From positions 1-58,697 of the forward strand of contig JAFPZD010000033.1 in NCBI GenBank assembly GCA_017417465.1: a stretch of 58,697 nt of DNA, written 5' to 3'. Below are positions 19,653 to 29,010 of this stretch, piece by piece. Under the pieces are notes generated by a model, which worked only from the letters and a program-made list of their open reading frames with translations, did not search any database and was not told where the DNA came from. The position numbers and the translations under genes were made by a program. The DNA is from Prevotella sp. (GTDB taxonomy: Bacteria; Bacteroidota; Bacteroidia; Bacteroidales; Bacteroidaceae). Numbering within the stretch: position 1 is the stretch's first letter; each line of letters begins with the position of its first letter.

Positions 19653-21197
19653 ATGATTAGTACCATTTTAGCGATTATTATTGCCGTCGCAGCTTTGGCT
19701 ATTGGCGCTGTCGGCGGATATTTCCTGTTCCTGAAAGTAGTGAAAGGAAAGTACAACGAGATGATTGAAGCTGCCAACAAGGAGGCCGACGTCATCAAGG
19801 AAAAGAAACTCCTCGAGGTAAAAGAGAAATTCCTCAACAAGAAGAGCGAGCTGGAGAAAGAAGTGCAGCAGCGCAACCAGCATTTCCAGCAGAACGAGAA
19901 CCGGCTGAAGCAGCGCGAACTGTCGCTGAACCAGCGCCAGGAAGAGCTCGGACGCCGCAAGAACGAGCTCGACGGACAGCAGCAGCGCATCGATAACGAG
20001 AAGAAGTCGCTGGCACTGAAGCAGGAGGAGCTGGGCAAGATGCAGCAGAAGGAGCGCGAGAAGCTGGAAGAGCTGAGTGGCCTGAGTGCTGAGGAGGCTC
20101 GCAACCGCCTTGTGGAGTCGCTTAAGGACGAGGCTCGTACGCAGGCTGCCAGCTACGTCAACGAGATTATGGACGAGGCTAAGCTGAACGCCAATGCGCA
20201 GGCTAAGAAGATCGTCATCCAGACCATCCAGCGCGTAGCCACTGAGACGGCTGTCGAGAACAGCGTTTCCGTGTTCCACATCGACAACGACGATGTGAAG
20301 GGCCGTGTTATCGGCCGTGAGGGTCGTAATATCCGTGCCCTGGAGGCTGCCTGCGGCGTTGAACTCGTTGTCGACGACACCCCAGAGGCCATTGTCATTT
20401 CAGGCTTCGACCCCGTTCGTCGTGAGACTTGCCGTCTGGCCCTGCATCAGTTGGTGGCCGACGGTCGTATTCATCCTGCCCGCATCGAGGAGGTGGTTGC
20501 TAAGGTGAAGAAGCAGCTCGACAATGAGATTATTGAGACGGGTAAGCGCACTGCCATCGACCTGGGTATCCACGGCTTGCACCCTGAGCTGATTCGTATC
20601 ATCGGTAAGATGAAGTACCGTTCGAGCTACGGACAGAATCTTTTGCAGCATGCCCGTGAGACCGCTAACCTCTGCGCCGTCATGGCTGCTGAGCTGGGCC
20701 TGAACCCAAAGAAAGCAAAGCGTGCTGGACTGCTCCACGACATCGGCAAGGTGCCTGATGAGGAGAGCGAGATGCCCCACGCACTCTATGGTGCCAAGAT
20801 TGCTGAGATGTTTAAGGAGAAGCCTGACATCTGCAATGCCATCGGCGCCCACCACGACGAGATGGAGATGCAGACGCTCCTCGCACCCATCGTGCAGGTG
20901 TGCGATGCTATCAGTGGTGCCCGTCCAGGTGCTCGTCGTGAGATCGTCGAGGCTTACATCAAGCGTCTGAACGACCTTGAGGCTATCGCCATGAGCTATC
21001 CTGGCGTCACCAAGACCTACGCCATCCAGGCTGGTCGCGAGCTCCGCGTCATCGTCGGTGCCGACAAGATGGACGATGCCGAGACCGAGGCCCTCAGCGG
21101 TGAGATTGCAGCCAAGATCCAGAACGAGATGACTTATCCCGGACAGGTGAAGATTACCGTCATCCGCGAGACCCGTTCTGTGGCCTACGCCAAGTAG
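19653..21197 (+). CDS. rny: Ribonuclease Y
   Basis: RNase Y is a membrane-anchored endoribonuclease that starts mRNA decay. The 514 residues show the full architecture: a membrane helix (about 3-26), a long charged coiled coil (about 30-190, [20 protein letters not shown] and onward), a KH RNA-binding domain (about 205-270, [20 protein letters not shown]) and an HD domain with the metal pair H362-D363 in LLHDIGKV. A strong terminator follows. The decay enzyme matters here because the genome is full of 3'-end hairpins that could protect mRNA. Confidence 0.96.
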   Translation: MISTILAIIIAVAALAIGAVGGYFLFLKVVKGKYNEMIEAANKEADVIKEKKLLEVKEKFLNKKSELEKEVQQRNQHFQQNENRLKQRELSLNQRQEELGRRKNELDGQQQRIDNEKKSLALKQEELGKMQQKEREKLEELSGLSAEEARNRLVESLKDEARTQAASYVNEIMDEAKLNANAQAKKIVIQTIQRVATETAVENSVSVFHIDNDDVKGRVIGREGRNIRALEAACGVELVVDDTPEAIVISGFDPVRRETCRLALHQLVADGRIHPARIEEVVAKVKKQLDNEIIETGKRTAIDLGIHGLHPELIRIIGKMKYRSSYGQNLLQHARETANLCAVMAAELGLNPKKAKRAGLLHDIGKVPDEESEMPHALYGAKIAEMFKEKPDICNAIGAHHDEMEMQTLLAPIVQVCDAISGARPGARREIVEAYIKRLNDLEAIAMSYPGVTKTYAIQAGRELRVIVGADKMDDAETEALSGEIAAKIQNEMTYPGQVKITVIRETRSVAYAK

Positions 21198-21221
21198 TCC
21201 GTTGCCTCTCGTCTGGCCCTG

Positions 21222-21270
21222 AAACAAAACAAAACCACAAGTCTTTGGTGGTTTTGTTTTGTTTTTTTTG
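21222..21270 (+). terminator. Intrinsic terminator of rny
   Basis: AAACAAAACAAAACCAC and its reverse complement GTGGTTTTGTTTTGTTT form a stem of about 17 base pairs around a short loop, followed by a T-run. Confidence 0.85.
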
Positions 21271-21471
21271 TTTTTGTAAGTATGCGAACCATATCAAAAT
21301 ACGTTATTCTAAAGACACGAAGTGTATCCTGGTACTCTATTCTTTGTGTGTTTTCTATTATTCTTTAACCTTCACTTACAATGTAAGATATTGATATACA
21401 ATGCTTTATGGTGAATGTTTTAATTCAATAAAGCTCATTCACCTACCTTCACCTCCTGTCCACCAAGCGGT

Positions 21472-21711
21472 TAGTATCTCCGGGTGTACTCCGAGTAACG
21501 CCGCGCGTAGTCCGAGTAACGCCGCGCGTACTGTTAGTAACTCCGGCGAAACTATTCGTTATCTCGGTAAAAGTATCGGTTTCCTCAGTAGGAAACCGAT
21601 GGTTTCTTACGTAGGAAACCGATGGTTTCTTACGTAGGAAACCGATGGTTTCTTCCGAGGAAACCGATGGCTTCTTCCGAGGAAACCAGCGGCTTTTTCC
21701 GAGGAAGCCAT
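21472..21711. repeat. Eleven-unit hairpin array, 21-23 bp period
   Basis: Units start at 21473, 21494, 21515, 21536, 21558, 21579, 21602, 21625, 21648, 21670 and 21692. The early units are AGTAACGCCGCGCGTACT-like (stem AGTA-CGC/GCG-TACT with one bulged A and a three-base loop); the later ones are GGAAACCGATGGTTTC-like (stem GAAACC/GGTTTC around GAT). The array therefore changes stem sequence along its length while keeping the hairpin. It lies between convergent rny and the small gene at 21852. The rest of the 650-bp gap has a hairpin GGTGAATG/CATTCACC (21410-21443) and nothing else I can name. Confidence 0.8.
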
Positions 21712-21851
21712 GTGTGTACTTGACCTTATGTGAATTAAGTGTAATTCGTGAAAGAAATAAGGTTCAATTAGTGAAATTCGTTTTTCAAATAATCTAAAGA
21801 CCGATTTGGGTTAAACCTTCACCGTAACACCTTGTTCTACAGGTAACTATC

Positions 21852-22130
21852 TCAATTGTGAAGCTTTTCCGGCTGTTCAGGCATGTCCTTACCTTCAAAA
21901 CGGGCTTGTAGCTCAGCGTCAGAAGGAGAATTAGCGTATCTCCTTATGACTTTAGCCACCCTTCTTTGCGACGTAGGTTCTTCCGTAATGTTTTCGTCCT
22001 CTAATACCGCCGTTGTGAGTAGCGCCACAAGCTTGAGCTTTGCTTTCGTGCTAAGTGGCCGAAGTTTCTCCCAATAGGCATCCACAATGTTTGCCTCATT
22101 GTATTTCATTGTTAATTCCATCTTTTCCAT
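21852..22130 (-). CDS. Small protein, antitoxin-like, unrecognised
   Basis: The product is 92 residues, with an N-terminal helical part (MKYNEANIVDAYWEKLRPLS, then KAKLKLVALLTTAVLE) and a charged tail (ELQARFEGKDMPEQPE). The overall look, a small acidic-basic protein with a WEKLRPLS-type start, reminds me of short Bacteroidetes proteins found beside PIN or RelE toxins, but no toxin gene is adjacent, so this is only a suggestion. ATGs lie at 22130, 22121 and 22109; the last gives the best match to the helical start. It could also be a plain housekeeping hypothetical. Confidence 0.55.
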   Translation of the reverse strand: MEKMELTMKYNEANIVDAYWEKLRPLSTKAKLKLVALLTTAVLEDENITEEPTSQRRVAKVIRRYANSPSDAELQARFEGKDMPEQPEKLHN

Positions 22131-22278
22131 CGTTAAGTATCACACCATTATTATATAAGTGGTCCCTTTCGCTGATGAATTACCATGAAGAATCATTAGT
22201 GTCAACAGTTAGGACGGGGCAAAGATACGAAAAATAGTTGAATGTAACAAGCTTTTTGGGTAAAAAGTGGTTTTTTGC

Positions 22279-22309
22279 TTTGCCATGTCGTAGTTTTGTT
22301 GTAATTTTG
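22279..22309 (+). promoter_or_regulatory. Promoter of kdsA, nearly leaderless
   Basis: TTTG at 22279-22282 and TAATTTTG at 22302-22309, 19 bases apart. The kdsA ATG is only 9 bases after the -7 box, so transcription should start within a few bases of the start codon. Confidence 0.75.
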
Positions 22310-22318
22310 CAGCGCGAA

Positions 22319-23113
22319 ATGGAAACAAGACGAGAACCGATACTGATAGCAGGGCCGTGCGTCATCGAGTCGGCGGAGCTGCTCGACACGGTGGCCCAGA
22401 CGCTGGTTGACATCAACGGCAGGCTGGGCACCGACATCATTTTCAAGGCGTCGTTCGACAAGGCTAACCGCACGTCGCTGCACTCGTTCCGTGGGCCTGG
22501 CATCGACCGTGGCCTGCAGATGCTCAGCGATATTAAGTCCAGGTATGGCCTGCGTGTGCTCACCGATATACATGAGGCTTGGCAGGCAGCACCCGTTGCT
22601 GAGGTTTGCGATGTGCTGCAGATTCCTGCGTTCCTCTGTCGGCAGACTGACCTGCTGGTGGCTGCAGCGCGTACAGGGCGCACAGTGAACATCAAGAAGG
22701 CGCAGTTCCTCAGTGGGCGCGACATGCGCTACCCTGTTGAGAAGGCCCGTGAGTCGGGTGCCCATGAGGTGTGGCTTACTGAGCGTGGCAACATGATGGG
22801 CTATGGCAACCTGGTGGTTGACTTCCGTAATATCAGCGACATGCTCGACATTGTGCCAACGGTCATCATGGACTGTACGCACAGCGTGCAACGCCCTGAT
22901 GCCCAGGGCGGCAAGACGGGGGGCGATCGCCGCTTCGTGCCGTCGATGGCATTGGCAGCAAAGGCGTTTGGCGCCACAGGCTACTTCTTCGAGGTACACC
23001 CTGACCCTGACCACGGTCTCAGCGATGCAGCCAATATGCTTGAGCTTGACAAGCTGGAAGAAGTCGTGAGAAGATTGATGATTAAAGATGTAGCAAGTCT
23101 ATCGTCCCTTTAA
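22319..23113 (+). CDS. kdsA: 3-deoxy-8-phosphooctulonate (KDO-8-P) synthase
   Basis: It joins phosphoenolpyruvate and arabinose-5-phosphate to make KDO-8-phosphate for lipid A core synthesis. The 264-residue protein has IFKASFDKANRTSLHSFRGP, DIHEAWQA, PAFLCRQTDLL, NIKKAQFLS and FEVHPDPD, all landmarks of the KdsA/DAHP synthase barrel. The ATG at 22319 is the only plausible start, because residue 10 is already in the first barrel strand (ILIAGPCVIES). Its stop TAA is the first triplet of a TAACTCC repeat; the next gene makes the arabinose-5-phosphate it consumes. Confidence 0.96.
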   Translation: METRREPILIAGPCVIESAELLDTVAQTLVDINGRLGTDIIFKASFDKANRTSLHSFRGPGIDRGLQMLSDIKSRYGLRVLTDIHEAWQAAPVAEVCDVLQIPAFLCRQTDLLVAAARTGRTVNIKKAQFLSGRDMRYPVEKARESGAHEVWLTERGNMMGYGNLVVDFRNISDMLDIVPTVIMDCTHSVQRPDAQGGKTGGDRRFVPSMALAAKAFGATGYFFEVHPDPDHGLSDAANMLELDKLEEVVRRLMIKDVASLSSL

Positions 23114-23176
23114 CTCCTCCTAACTCCCCTTAACTCCCCAAAAGACTCCCCCTAACTCCCCTTAACTCCCCTTAAA
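23111..23176. repeat. TTAACTCCCC tandem repeat between kdsA and kdsD
   Basis: Repeats of TAACTCCCCT and near variants fill the whole gap, from the stop codon of kdsA to two bases before the kdsD start. Confidence 0.7.
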
Positions 23177-23177
23177 A

Positions 23178-24128
23178 ATGAATAGTAGAGACTACGGCAT
23201 ACAAGCTATTAAGGACGAGGCGCAGGCGCTGCTCGACCTGATACCTAAGATGGATGAGGCGTTCGACCGCGCCGTGGAGCTGATGTACCGCTGCCATGGG
23301 AAGGTCATCGTGACGGGTGTGGGCAAGAGTGGCCATGTGGGTGCCAAGATTGCAGCCACACTGGCATCTACAGGCACGCCTTCGTTCTTCATCAACCCCC
23401 TCGACGTGTTCCATGGTGACCTTGGCGTGATGACACGCGACGACGTGGTACTGGCCATCTCGAACAGCGGCAGCACTGACGAGCTGTTGCGCTTCATACC
23501 GATGGTGCTGCACCAGCAGATTCCCATCATCGGGATGACGGGCAACACGGCATCGCTGCTGGCAAAGTACAGCACCATTTGCCTGAACGTTGGCGTAGCG
23601 AAAGAGGCCTGTCCGCTGAACCTCGCGCCCACCAGTTCGACCACGGCACAGATTGCCATGGGCGATGCGCTGGCCATCGCGCTGATGCAGAAGCGGCACT
23701 TCCAGCCGCAGGACTTTGCCCACTTCCACCCTGGTGGTGAATTAGGCAAGCGCCTGCTGACGACAGCACAGGACGTGATGCGCAGCACCGATCTGCCCGT
23801 GTTCTCGCCTGACACCCGTCTGGGCGACGCCATCATCCTGGTGAGTGAGGGTAAGCTGGGTCTTGGTGTTGCTACGGATGACGACGAGACGATAGCTGGT
23901 CTTATCACCGATGGCGATATCCGCCGCGCCATTGAGCGCTGGCATGCCGACTTCTTCAGCCATACCGTTGCCGACATCATGACGCGCCGTCCAAAGACGG
24001 TCAGCCTCGACACCAAGATTTCCGATATCCAACGCACAATGCAGCAGTACAAGATTCACTCCGTGCTCGTGGTCAGCCCTGATAATCACCTGCTGGGCGT
24101 GGTCGATCATTACTCATGCATGGTGTGA
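23178..24128 (+). CDS. kdsD: Arabinose-5-phosphate isomerase
   Basis: It converts ribulose-5-phosphate to arabinose-5-phosphate, the sugar substrate of KdsA. The 316 residues comprise a SIS domain (about 25-175; VTGVGKSGHVGAKIAATLAS, then SNSGSTDELL and NLAPTSSTTAQIAMGDALAI) and two CBS repeats (about 205-316; DVMRSTDLPVFSPDTRLGDA and DIMTRRPKTVSLDTKISDIQ). Length and order match KdsD/KpsF. The two KDO genes form an operon with a repeat-only spacer. Confidence 0.95.
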   Translation: MNSRDYGIQAIKDEAQALLDLIPKMDEAFDRAVELMYRCHGKVIVTGVGKSGHVGAKIAATLASTGTPSFFINPLDVFHGDLGVMTRDDVVLAISNSGSTDELLRFIPMVLHQQIPIIGMTGNTASLLAKYSTICLNVGVAKEACPLNLAPTSSTTAQIAMGDALAIALMQKRHFQPQDFAHFHPGGELGKRLLTTAQDVMRSTDLPVFSPDTRLGDAIILVSEGKLGLGVATDDDETIAGLITDGDIRRAIERWHADFFSHTVADIMTRRPKTVSLDTKISDIQRTMQQYKIHSVLVVSPDNHLLGVVDHYSCMV

Positions 24129-24165
24129 GGAGAGAAGATGAAAGATTAAAAATGAAAGATGAAAT

Positions 24166-27100
24166 ATGAAAAAGGTTAGATTCATAGTGCTAATCATGGC
24201 AGCTGTGCTGTCACAGACTTTGATGGGACAAGTCGTGTTCAATCAACAGGAGGAATACGAGAAACTGTATGGGACACTTCAACCATACGAGCTTGGCTCC
24301 GATCTTGTGAGGAGTATGGTCGTCATTAACGACCAGTCAGCCGACCAGTTTTACTGTGTATGGAATGATACTGACGTGCCAGAAATCGATCAGGGCATCT
24401 TCAAGCCTGATATGAGAAAGGTTGACTTAATGTGGAATATCCTGTTCGGTGGTATTATCCGATGCAACTATTTTCTTGAGAATGCCACTGCTACTGACGA
24501 TGCCACACAGCAGCAATGCGCAGAGGCCCGCTTCCTGCGTGCTTATTTCTATAGCGTCGCGCTCGACCTTTGGGGAGGCGTTCCTATCAACACTTCATCT
24601 GACAAATGGCAGACGTTGCCTCGCAGCACCAGCACAGAGGTCTTCAATTTCGTCGTGGCTGAACTGTCTGAATGTCTGATGTTACTGCCCGATCCTGCTG
24701 CTACCACTTATGGAAAGGCCAGTAAGGGAGCTGCACGCCTGCTGTTGGCCCGCCTGTATCTGAATGCGCAGGTCTATACTGGAAGGGCTCGTTGGGATGA
24801 AGCCAAGTCGCAGGCACAGGCACTGATTGACGCTGACTGGTTTTCGCTTTGCGATGACTATGCTTGCCTGTTCATGGGCGATAACGACACCAATGGTGCT
24901 GAACGCGAGACGGTGTTGCCTATCGTCATCGACGGCATCAATGGGGCCAACTTCTACGGCACCACTTACCTGATAGCTGCTACACGCGATGGTTCAATGC
25001 CGTCGAACGGAATGGGTCAGAAATGGGCGGGCCATGTTGTGCGCCGCAGCCTTCTTCAGAAATTCTTCCCGTATGACGACTGTCCTTCCGCCACCACTGA
25101 AAAGATACAAGCAACAGCCCAAGACGACCGCTGCCTGTTCTATGGTGAGGGGCGTCCTTATGGCAGTGCCCCATTCCAGTCCTTCAATGACGGTTTCAGC
25201 TGTGTGAAGTTCACAAACCTCTGTGCCGACGACTCTGTCATCACGGGCGATACCCATGCTGATACCGACTTCCCCCTGCTCCGCTTTGCTGAGGCATACC
25301 TGATACTTGCCGAGGCCGATGCTCGCCTGAATGGCGGCGTTTGCAGCAATGTCGCTATGGAAGCCCTGAACGCGCTACGGCAGCGAGCCCACGCCAACAG
25401 ACTTGGGACTGCCTCACTCGACGATATTGTCGACGAGTGGGCACGAGAATTCTACTATGAGGGCCGTCGTCGCAGCGACCTGGTGCGTTTCGGCTTGTAT
25501 AGTGGCAACCAGTACATCTGGGACGGCAAGGGCGCAAAAGTCCGCAATTTGCTGCCCATACCTGCCGCTGAGTTGGCTCGAAACCCTGGATATACGCAAA
25601 ATCCTGGCTATGAGGATATTAATAAGAAGCCGGAGAATCTATACATGAATAGACCTGTCTTTGGTAGCACCACCGTTGACCTTTACAAGGTGAAGGGACT
25701 GTGGTTCAGTTGGCAGCGTCCGACAATCTTCGACGTGGATGAGGACGTAACCTACACGCTGCAGCTGTCGGCCAGTGCCGACTTTACAGCTAGCAGTGTG
25801 AGCGTCATTGTTGAGAATACTGAAGAGTTGCTCTACGATGCTGCTACGCTATATTCGGATATGGGGCGACTTGGCATTGCCGATGGCGACGTGGCCGAGC
25901 TTTTTGCACGTGTCGTATGCCATGACACTGCTTCCGAGTCAGTCGTATTCTCTGTCCGTCGGAGCAATGTCACCCTTCCCCCTCATACCTGGTACATACT
26001 CGGCGGCAACATCGGCAATGGCGGGTGGGACAACCGCGTCTTCGGCCTTGGGACGTCGTCTGTGCCACTGGGCGTGGTCGACGATAACACCTTCCGCTTC
26101 TCAGGCCATTTCGGGACTGGTGAATTCAAGATGGTGCGCACTCTGGGCAGTTGGTACGAGCAGGTAGGCTCTTATACCGGCAGTGTCAATGACTATGTGT
26201 TCAATGAGGCTTCTTACAACCTCCAGTTTGAGGAGCCCGGCAACTACGCCATTACCCTGTACTACGATAGCAAATATCTCAGTTTTGAGCGGCTGGAGGA
26301 AGGCCTGCCTGTCTATACTTCCGTCAGCCTGATTGGTGGCTTTACCGACTGGTATCGCGACATAGAAATGACACGCGTCGACCAGGTGGAACATTCGTGG
26401 TACACCTCGCTGACGTTCGATAACGATACGGAACTGAAATTCCGTGCCAATGGCTCTTGGGACGTCAACTGGGGTGCCGATGTCTTCCCCTATGGACAAG
26501 GCGTGCATGACGGAATGAACATCAAGGTGCGGGCCGGCACCTACACTGTGTTCTTCAACGATATCACGGGCGACTACCTCTTCCTCGATGCCACTACGGG
26601 CGAGCTTCCTTCTGCTAACGGCATTGAGCTGGTTGACGGCATGTATCTGAATACCGCCTTTGCCACCATCAGTGTTGCTGACACGATAGCATTCTATGTC
26701 GGCGACACTGATGCCTCTGTTCAGGTGTTCAATCCGTTGTCACAGCAAACGGAGCAACTGGTCCTTATCCTCGGAAACCAGCGCCTTGAGGTCGATGCCC
26801 AGGGAATGGTCAGCAAGGAACAGCTGTCGCATGCCATCAGCCAGATGACTGATTGTCAGGTTACGATAGACGCAGCTAACCACAAGCGTATCACGACCGT
26901 TCAGGCCATCGTTCGAGGCTATTGCGACAAGGATGACGTTCGCGTTTATACAGAGTCCGTGCCTTTTACCATCATTATGGAAGAAGACTTCCACTTGGAG
27001 ACAGCCGATGCGTACTATTATTTGGGCGGGCTTAGCAACTGGGACCTTGAGAATCGTTCTATGCCCTTTGCCAAAGACAGTGAGGGCGTGTTCAGACTCA

Positions 27101-27531
27101 ATTTCACCGTGCCTGCGGGTGTTGACGAGTGGTTCAAGGTCTGTCCTTCCACGACGACCGACTGGAATGGTGACTTCGTTGCTCCTTATGATTCTGGTTC
27201 TGGCCTTGGTACTGGGTTGTTCAATGCTAAGGACAAGCAAGGATTTGCGTGGCATATTGATGCCTGCGATACAGACAAGGACTATACACTCATCCTCGAC
27301 TTCGTTACGACGACTTATACCCTTGGCGAGGGGCGCTTTACGGCCATCAAGGGCGACGTTAACGGCGATGCTCAGGTGGGTATTGGCGACATCGTGGCCA
27401 TCACCAATGTCATGGCCGGCATTGCAAACAACACCAGCGACAAGACCCGTGCCGACGTTAATGGCGACGGTGAGGTAGGCATCGGTGACATCGTTGCCAT
27501 TACGAACATCATGGCCGGTGGGCGTGAATGA
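24166..27531 (+). CDS. SusD-SusE/F-dockerin fusion protein, exported
   Basis: I have not met this combination before. The 1121 residues read as: a signal peptide without lipobox cysteine (1-22, VLSQTLMGQ); a SusD-like TPR domain (about 22-482; DLMWNILFGGIIRCNYFLEN, EARFLRAYFYSVALDLWGGV, REFYYEGRRRSDLVRFGLYS, NLLPIPAAELARNPGYTQNP); a SusE-type immunoglobulin-like domain (about 485-600); beta domains resembling SusE/SusF starch-binding modules (about 605-705, 715-805 and 940-1050; WYILGGNIGNGGWDNRVFGL, YYYLGGLSNWDLENRSMPFA); and a type I dockerin-like pair at 1061-1121 with the calcium loops DVNGDAQVGIGD and DVNGDGEVGIGD. Normally SusD is a lipoprotein next to SusC; here there is no SusC, no anchor cysteine and the accessory domains are fused on. 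Probably a surface or secreted glycan binder. It begins 37 bases after kdsD. Confidence 0.82.
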   Translation: MKKVRFIVLIMAAVLSQTLMGQVVFNQQEEYEKLYGTLQPYELGSDLVRSMVVINDQSADQFYCVWNDTDVPEIDQGIFKPDMRKVDLMWNILFGGIIRCNYFLENATATDDATQQQCAEARFLRAYFYSVALDLWGGVPINTSSDKWQTLPRSTSTEVFNFVVAELSECLMLLPDPAATTYGKASKGAARLLLARLYLNAQVYTGRARWDEAKSQAQALIDADWFSLCDDYACLFMGDNDTNGAERETVLPIVIDGINGANFYGTTYLIAATRDGSMPSNGMGQKWAGHVVRRSLLQKFFPYDDCPSATTEKIQATAQDDRCLFYGEGRPYGSAPFQSFNDGFSCVKFTNLCADDSVITGDTHADTDFPLLRFAEAYLILAEADARLNGGVCSNVAMEALNALRQRAHANRLGTASLDDIVDEWAREFYYEGRRRSDLVRFGLYSGNQYIWDGKGAKVRNLLPIPAAELARNPGYTQNPGYEDINKKPENLYMNRPVFGSTTVDLYKVKGLWFSWQRPTIFDVDEDVTYTLQLSASADFTASSVSVIVENTEELLYDAATLYSDMGRLGIADGDVAELFARVVCHDTASESVVFSVRRSNVTLPPHTWYILGGNIGNGGWDNRVFGLGTSSVPLGVVDDNTFRFSGHFGTGEFKMVRTLGSWYEQVGSYTGSVNDYVFNEASYNLQFEEPGNYAITLYYDSKYLSFERLEEGLPVYTSVSLIGGFTDWYRDIEMTRVDQVEHSWYTSLTFDNDTELKFRANGSWDVNWGADVFPYGQGVHDGMNIKVRAGTYTVFFNDITGDYLFLDATTGELPSANGIELVDGMYLNTAFATISVADTIAFYVGDTDASVQVFNPLSQQTEQLVLILGNQRLEVDAQGMVSKEQLSHAISQMTDCQVTIDAANHKRITTVQAIVRGYCDKDDVRVYTESVPFTIIMEEDFHLETADAYYYLGGLSNWDLENRSMPFAKDSEGVFRLNFTVPAGVDEWFKVCPSTTTDWNGDFVAPYDSGSGLGTGLFNAKDKQGFAWHIDACDTDKDYTLILDFVTTTYTLGEGRFTAIKGDVNGDAQVGIGDIVAITNVMAGIANNTSDKTRADVNGDGEVGIGDIVAITNIMAGGRE

Positions 27532-27562
27532 GCTGGTCAGCCGATAATCCGAAACAAACAGT

Positions 27563-28831
27563 ATGAAACGAATCTATATCATCTTTGCATTACTGCAGAG
27601 CTTCACTTTCTCAGGGGCACAGACGGTGACCTCCGACTCGCTGATCAAGTTCTACATGGAGGACATGGGCGTTGTGTTTACGCACAACAACCGCGTGTCG
27701 CTGCTGATGTCAGGACAGGAGAAGTTCGACGACATGTTCCGAGCCATCCGTCAGGCACGCCAGTCCGTACACCTGGAGTACTTTAATTTTCGTAACGACA
27801 GCATTGCATCGCTGCTCTTCGACCTGCTGAAGCAGAAGCGCAGTGAGGGCGTCGAGGTGCGAGCCCTGTTCGACGGCTTTGGTAACGACTCCAACAACCA
27901 GCCGCTGAAGAAGTACCATATTGAGGACCTGCGCGCAGCGGGCATCGACATCCATGAGTTCGACCCCATCCGCTTCCCTTGGGTGAACCATATCTGGCCC
28001 CGCGACCATCGTAAGATAGTGGTTGTCGACGGCAGTGTGGCCTATACGGGTGGCATGAATGTGGCCGACTATTATATTAATGGCACAGAGCAGGTGGGCC
28101 ACTGGCGCGACATGCACTGCCGCATCGAGGGTGGTGCTGTGAACCAGTTGCAGTTGATCTTCACCAACATCTGGAAGAAGACGACGAAGGAGGATCTTCG
28201 CCTGCATCCCGACTACTTCCACGCCTACGAGCCGTTGCCTTTCGAGGGACTGAAGCCTGACGTGTCGCCGACGGCAGGGCATAAGCAGGTGGGCATCGTC
28301 AATCGCGAGCCTCATATTAGCAATGAAGTGATGCGCCGTTTCTATGTCGGCGCCATCGACTTTGCGCAGGACTCCATCCGCATCATCAACCCATACTTCA
28401 CGCTGACACCCTCAGTGACGAAGGCCCTGAAGCGTGCCCTTAAGCGCGGTGTCAAGGTCGAACTGATGATTTCGGCGACGAGCGACATTCCGCTGACGCC
28501 CGACTGTGCCTACTACAACATGAACCGCATGATGAAGCGTGGTGCCCATGTGTGGCTCTATCAGCCGGGCTTTCACCATTCAAAGATCATGATGGTCGAT
28601 GGGCGCTTCTGCACGGTGGGAAGCACGAATCTCGATTCCCGCTCACTGCGTTACGACTATGAGGAGAATGCCCTCATACTCGACGCTCCCACCACAAAGG
28701 AGCTCGACCAGATGTTCGACGATGACAAGCGCGTCAGCGTCTACATGACACCTGACATCTGGAAAGGCTTCCGCACACCGTGGCAGCGCTTCCGCGGGTG
28801 GGCCGCCCATCTGTTACAGCCGTTCCTCTGA
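27563..28831 (+). CDS. Phospholipase D/cardiolipin synthase-like protein, exported
   Basis: The 422-residue protein has a signal peptide (1-19, ending FSGAQ) and two HKD catalytic motifs: HRKIVVVD (H149, K151, D156) with GGMN after it, and HSKIMMVD (H339, K341, D346) followed by GSTNLDSRS. This is the arrangement of bacterial cardiolipin synthases, but those normally start with membrane helices, whereas this one has only a signal peptide and so should act in the periplasm. Phospholipid or a nucleic-acid backbone are possible substrates. It starts 31 bases after the SusD fusion and may share its transcript. Confidence 0.85.
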   Translation: MKRIYIIFALLQSFTFSGAQTVTSDSLIKFYMEDMGVVFTHNNRVSLLMSGQEKFDDMFRAIRQARQSVHLEYFNFRNDSIASLLFDLLKQKRSEGVEVRALFDGFGNDSNNQPLKKYHIEDLRAAGIDIHEFDPIRFPWVNHIWPRDHRKIVVVDGSVAYTGGMNVADYYINGTEQVGHWRDMHCRIEGGAVNQLQLIFTNIWKKTTKEDLRLHPDYFHAYEPLPFEGLKPDVSPTAGHKQVGIVNREPHISNEVMRRFYVGAIDFAQDSIRIINPYFTLTPSVTKALKRALKRGVKVELMISATSDIPLTPDCAYYNMNRMMKRGAHVWLYQPGFHHSKIMMVDGRFCTVGSTNLDSRSLRYDYEENALILDAPTTKELDQMFDDDKRVSVYMTPDIWKGFRTPWQRFRGWAAHLLQPFL

Positions 28832-28904
28832 AGGAAGTCGTTGTGAGAATAATTGTCGGCGAGCATTTGCGTGGAACAGTGGCCCTACGGGTCATTGAGC
28901 TGGC

Positions 28905-28957
28905 ACAAAGGCTACGGGTAGGCGACGCAACGTCGGGAATGGGCCTGCCCCTACACT
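28905..28957 (-). repeat. 53-bp dispersed element, second copy
   Basis: This is the reverse complement of 9883-9935 with few changes. Read in the orientation of that copy it has three small hairpins: GGGC-AG-GCCC, CGACG-TTG-CGTCG and CTAC-CC-GTAG. The middle stem is CGAGC-TGC-GCTCG in the other copy, so both sides of the stem have changed together. Confidence 0.75.
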
Positions 28958-28969
28958 GGCGGCATCGCC

Positions 28970-29010
28970 AACTCCTAACTCCTCCCTCCTAACTCCTAAC
29001 TCCTCCCTCC
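28970..29010. repeat. AACTCCT tandem repeat overlapping the 3' end of the TPR gene
   Basis: AACTCCTAACTCCTCCCTCC is repeated. The last codons of the minus-strand gene (EGGVRS and TAG) are translated from this repeat, so the repeat supplies its stop. Confidence 0.65.

Noticed and set aside
21401-21637. 78-codon open frame through the hairpin array
   Set aside because: It translates repeat units only; frame is open by chance.
21472-21711. CRISPR array
   Set aside because: Units are back-to-back hairpins with no spacers of constant length, and there is no cas gene in the window.
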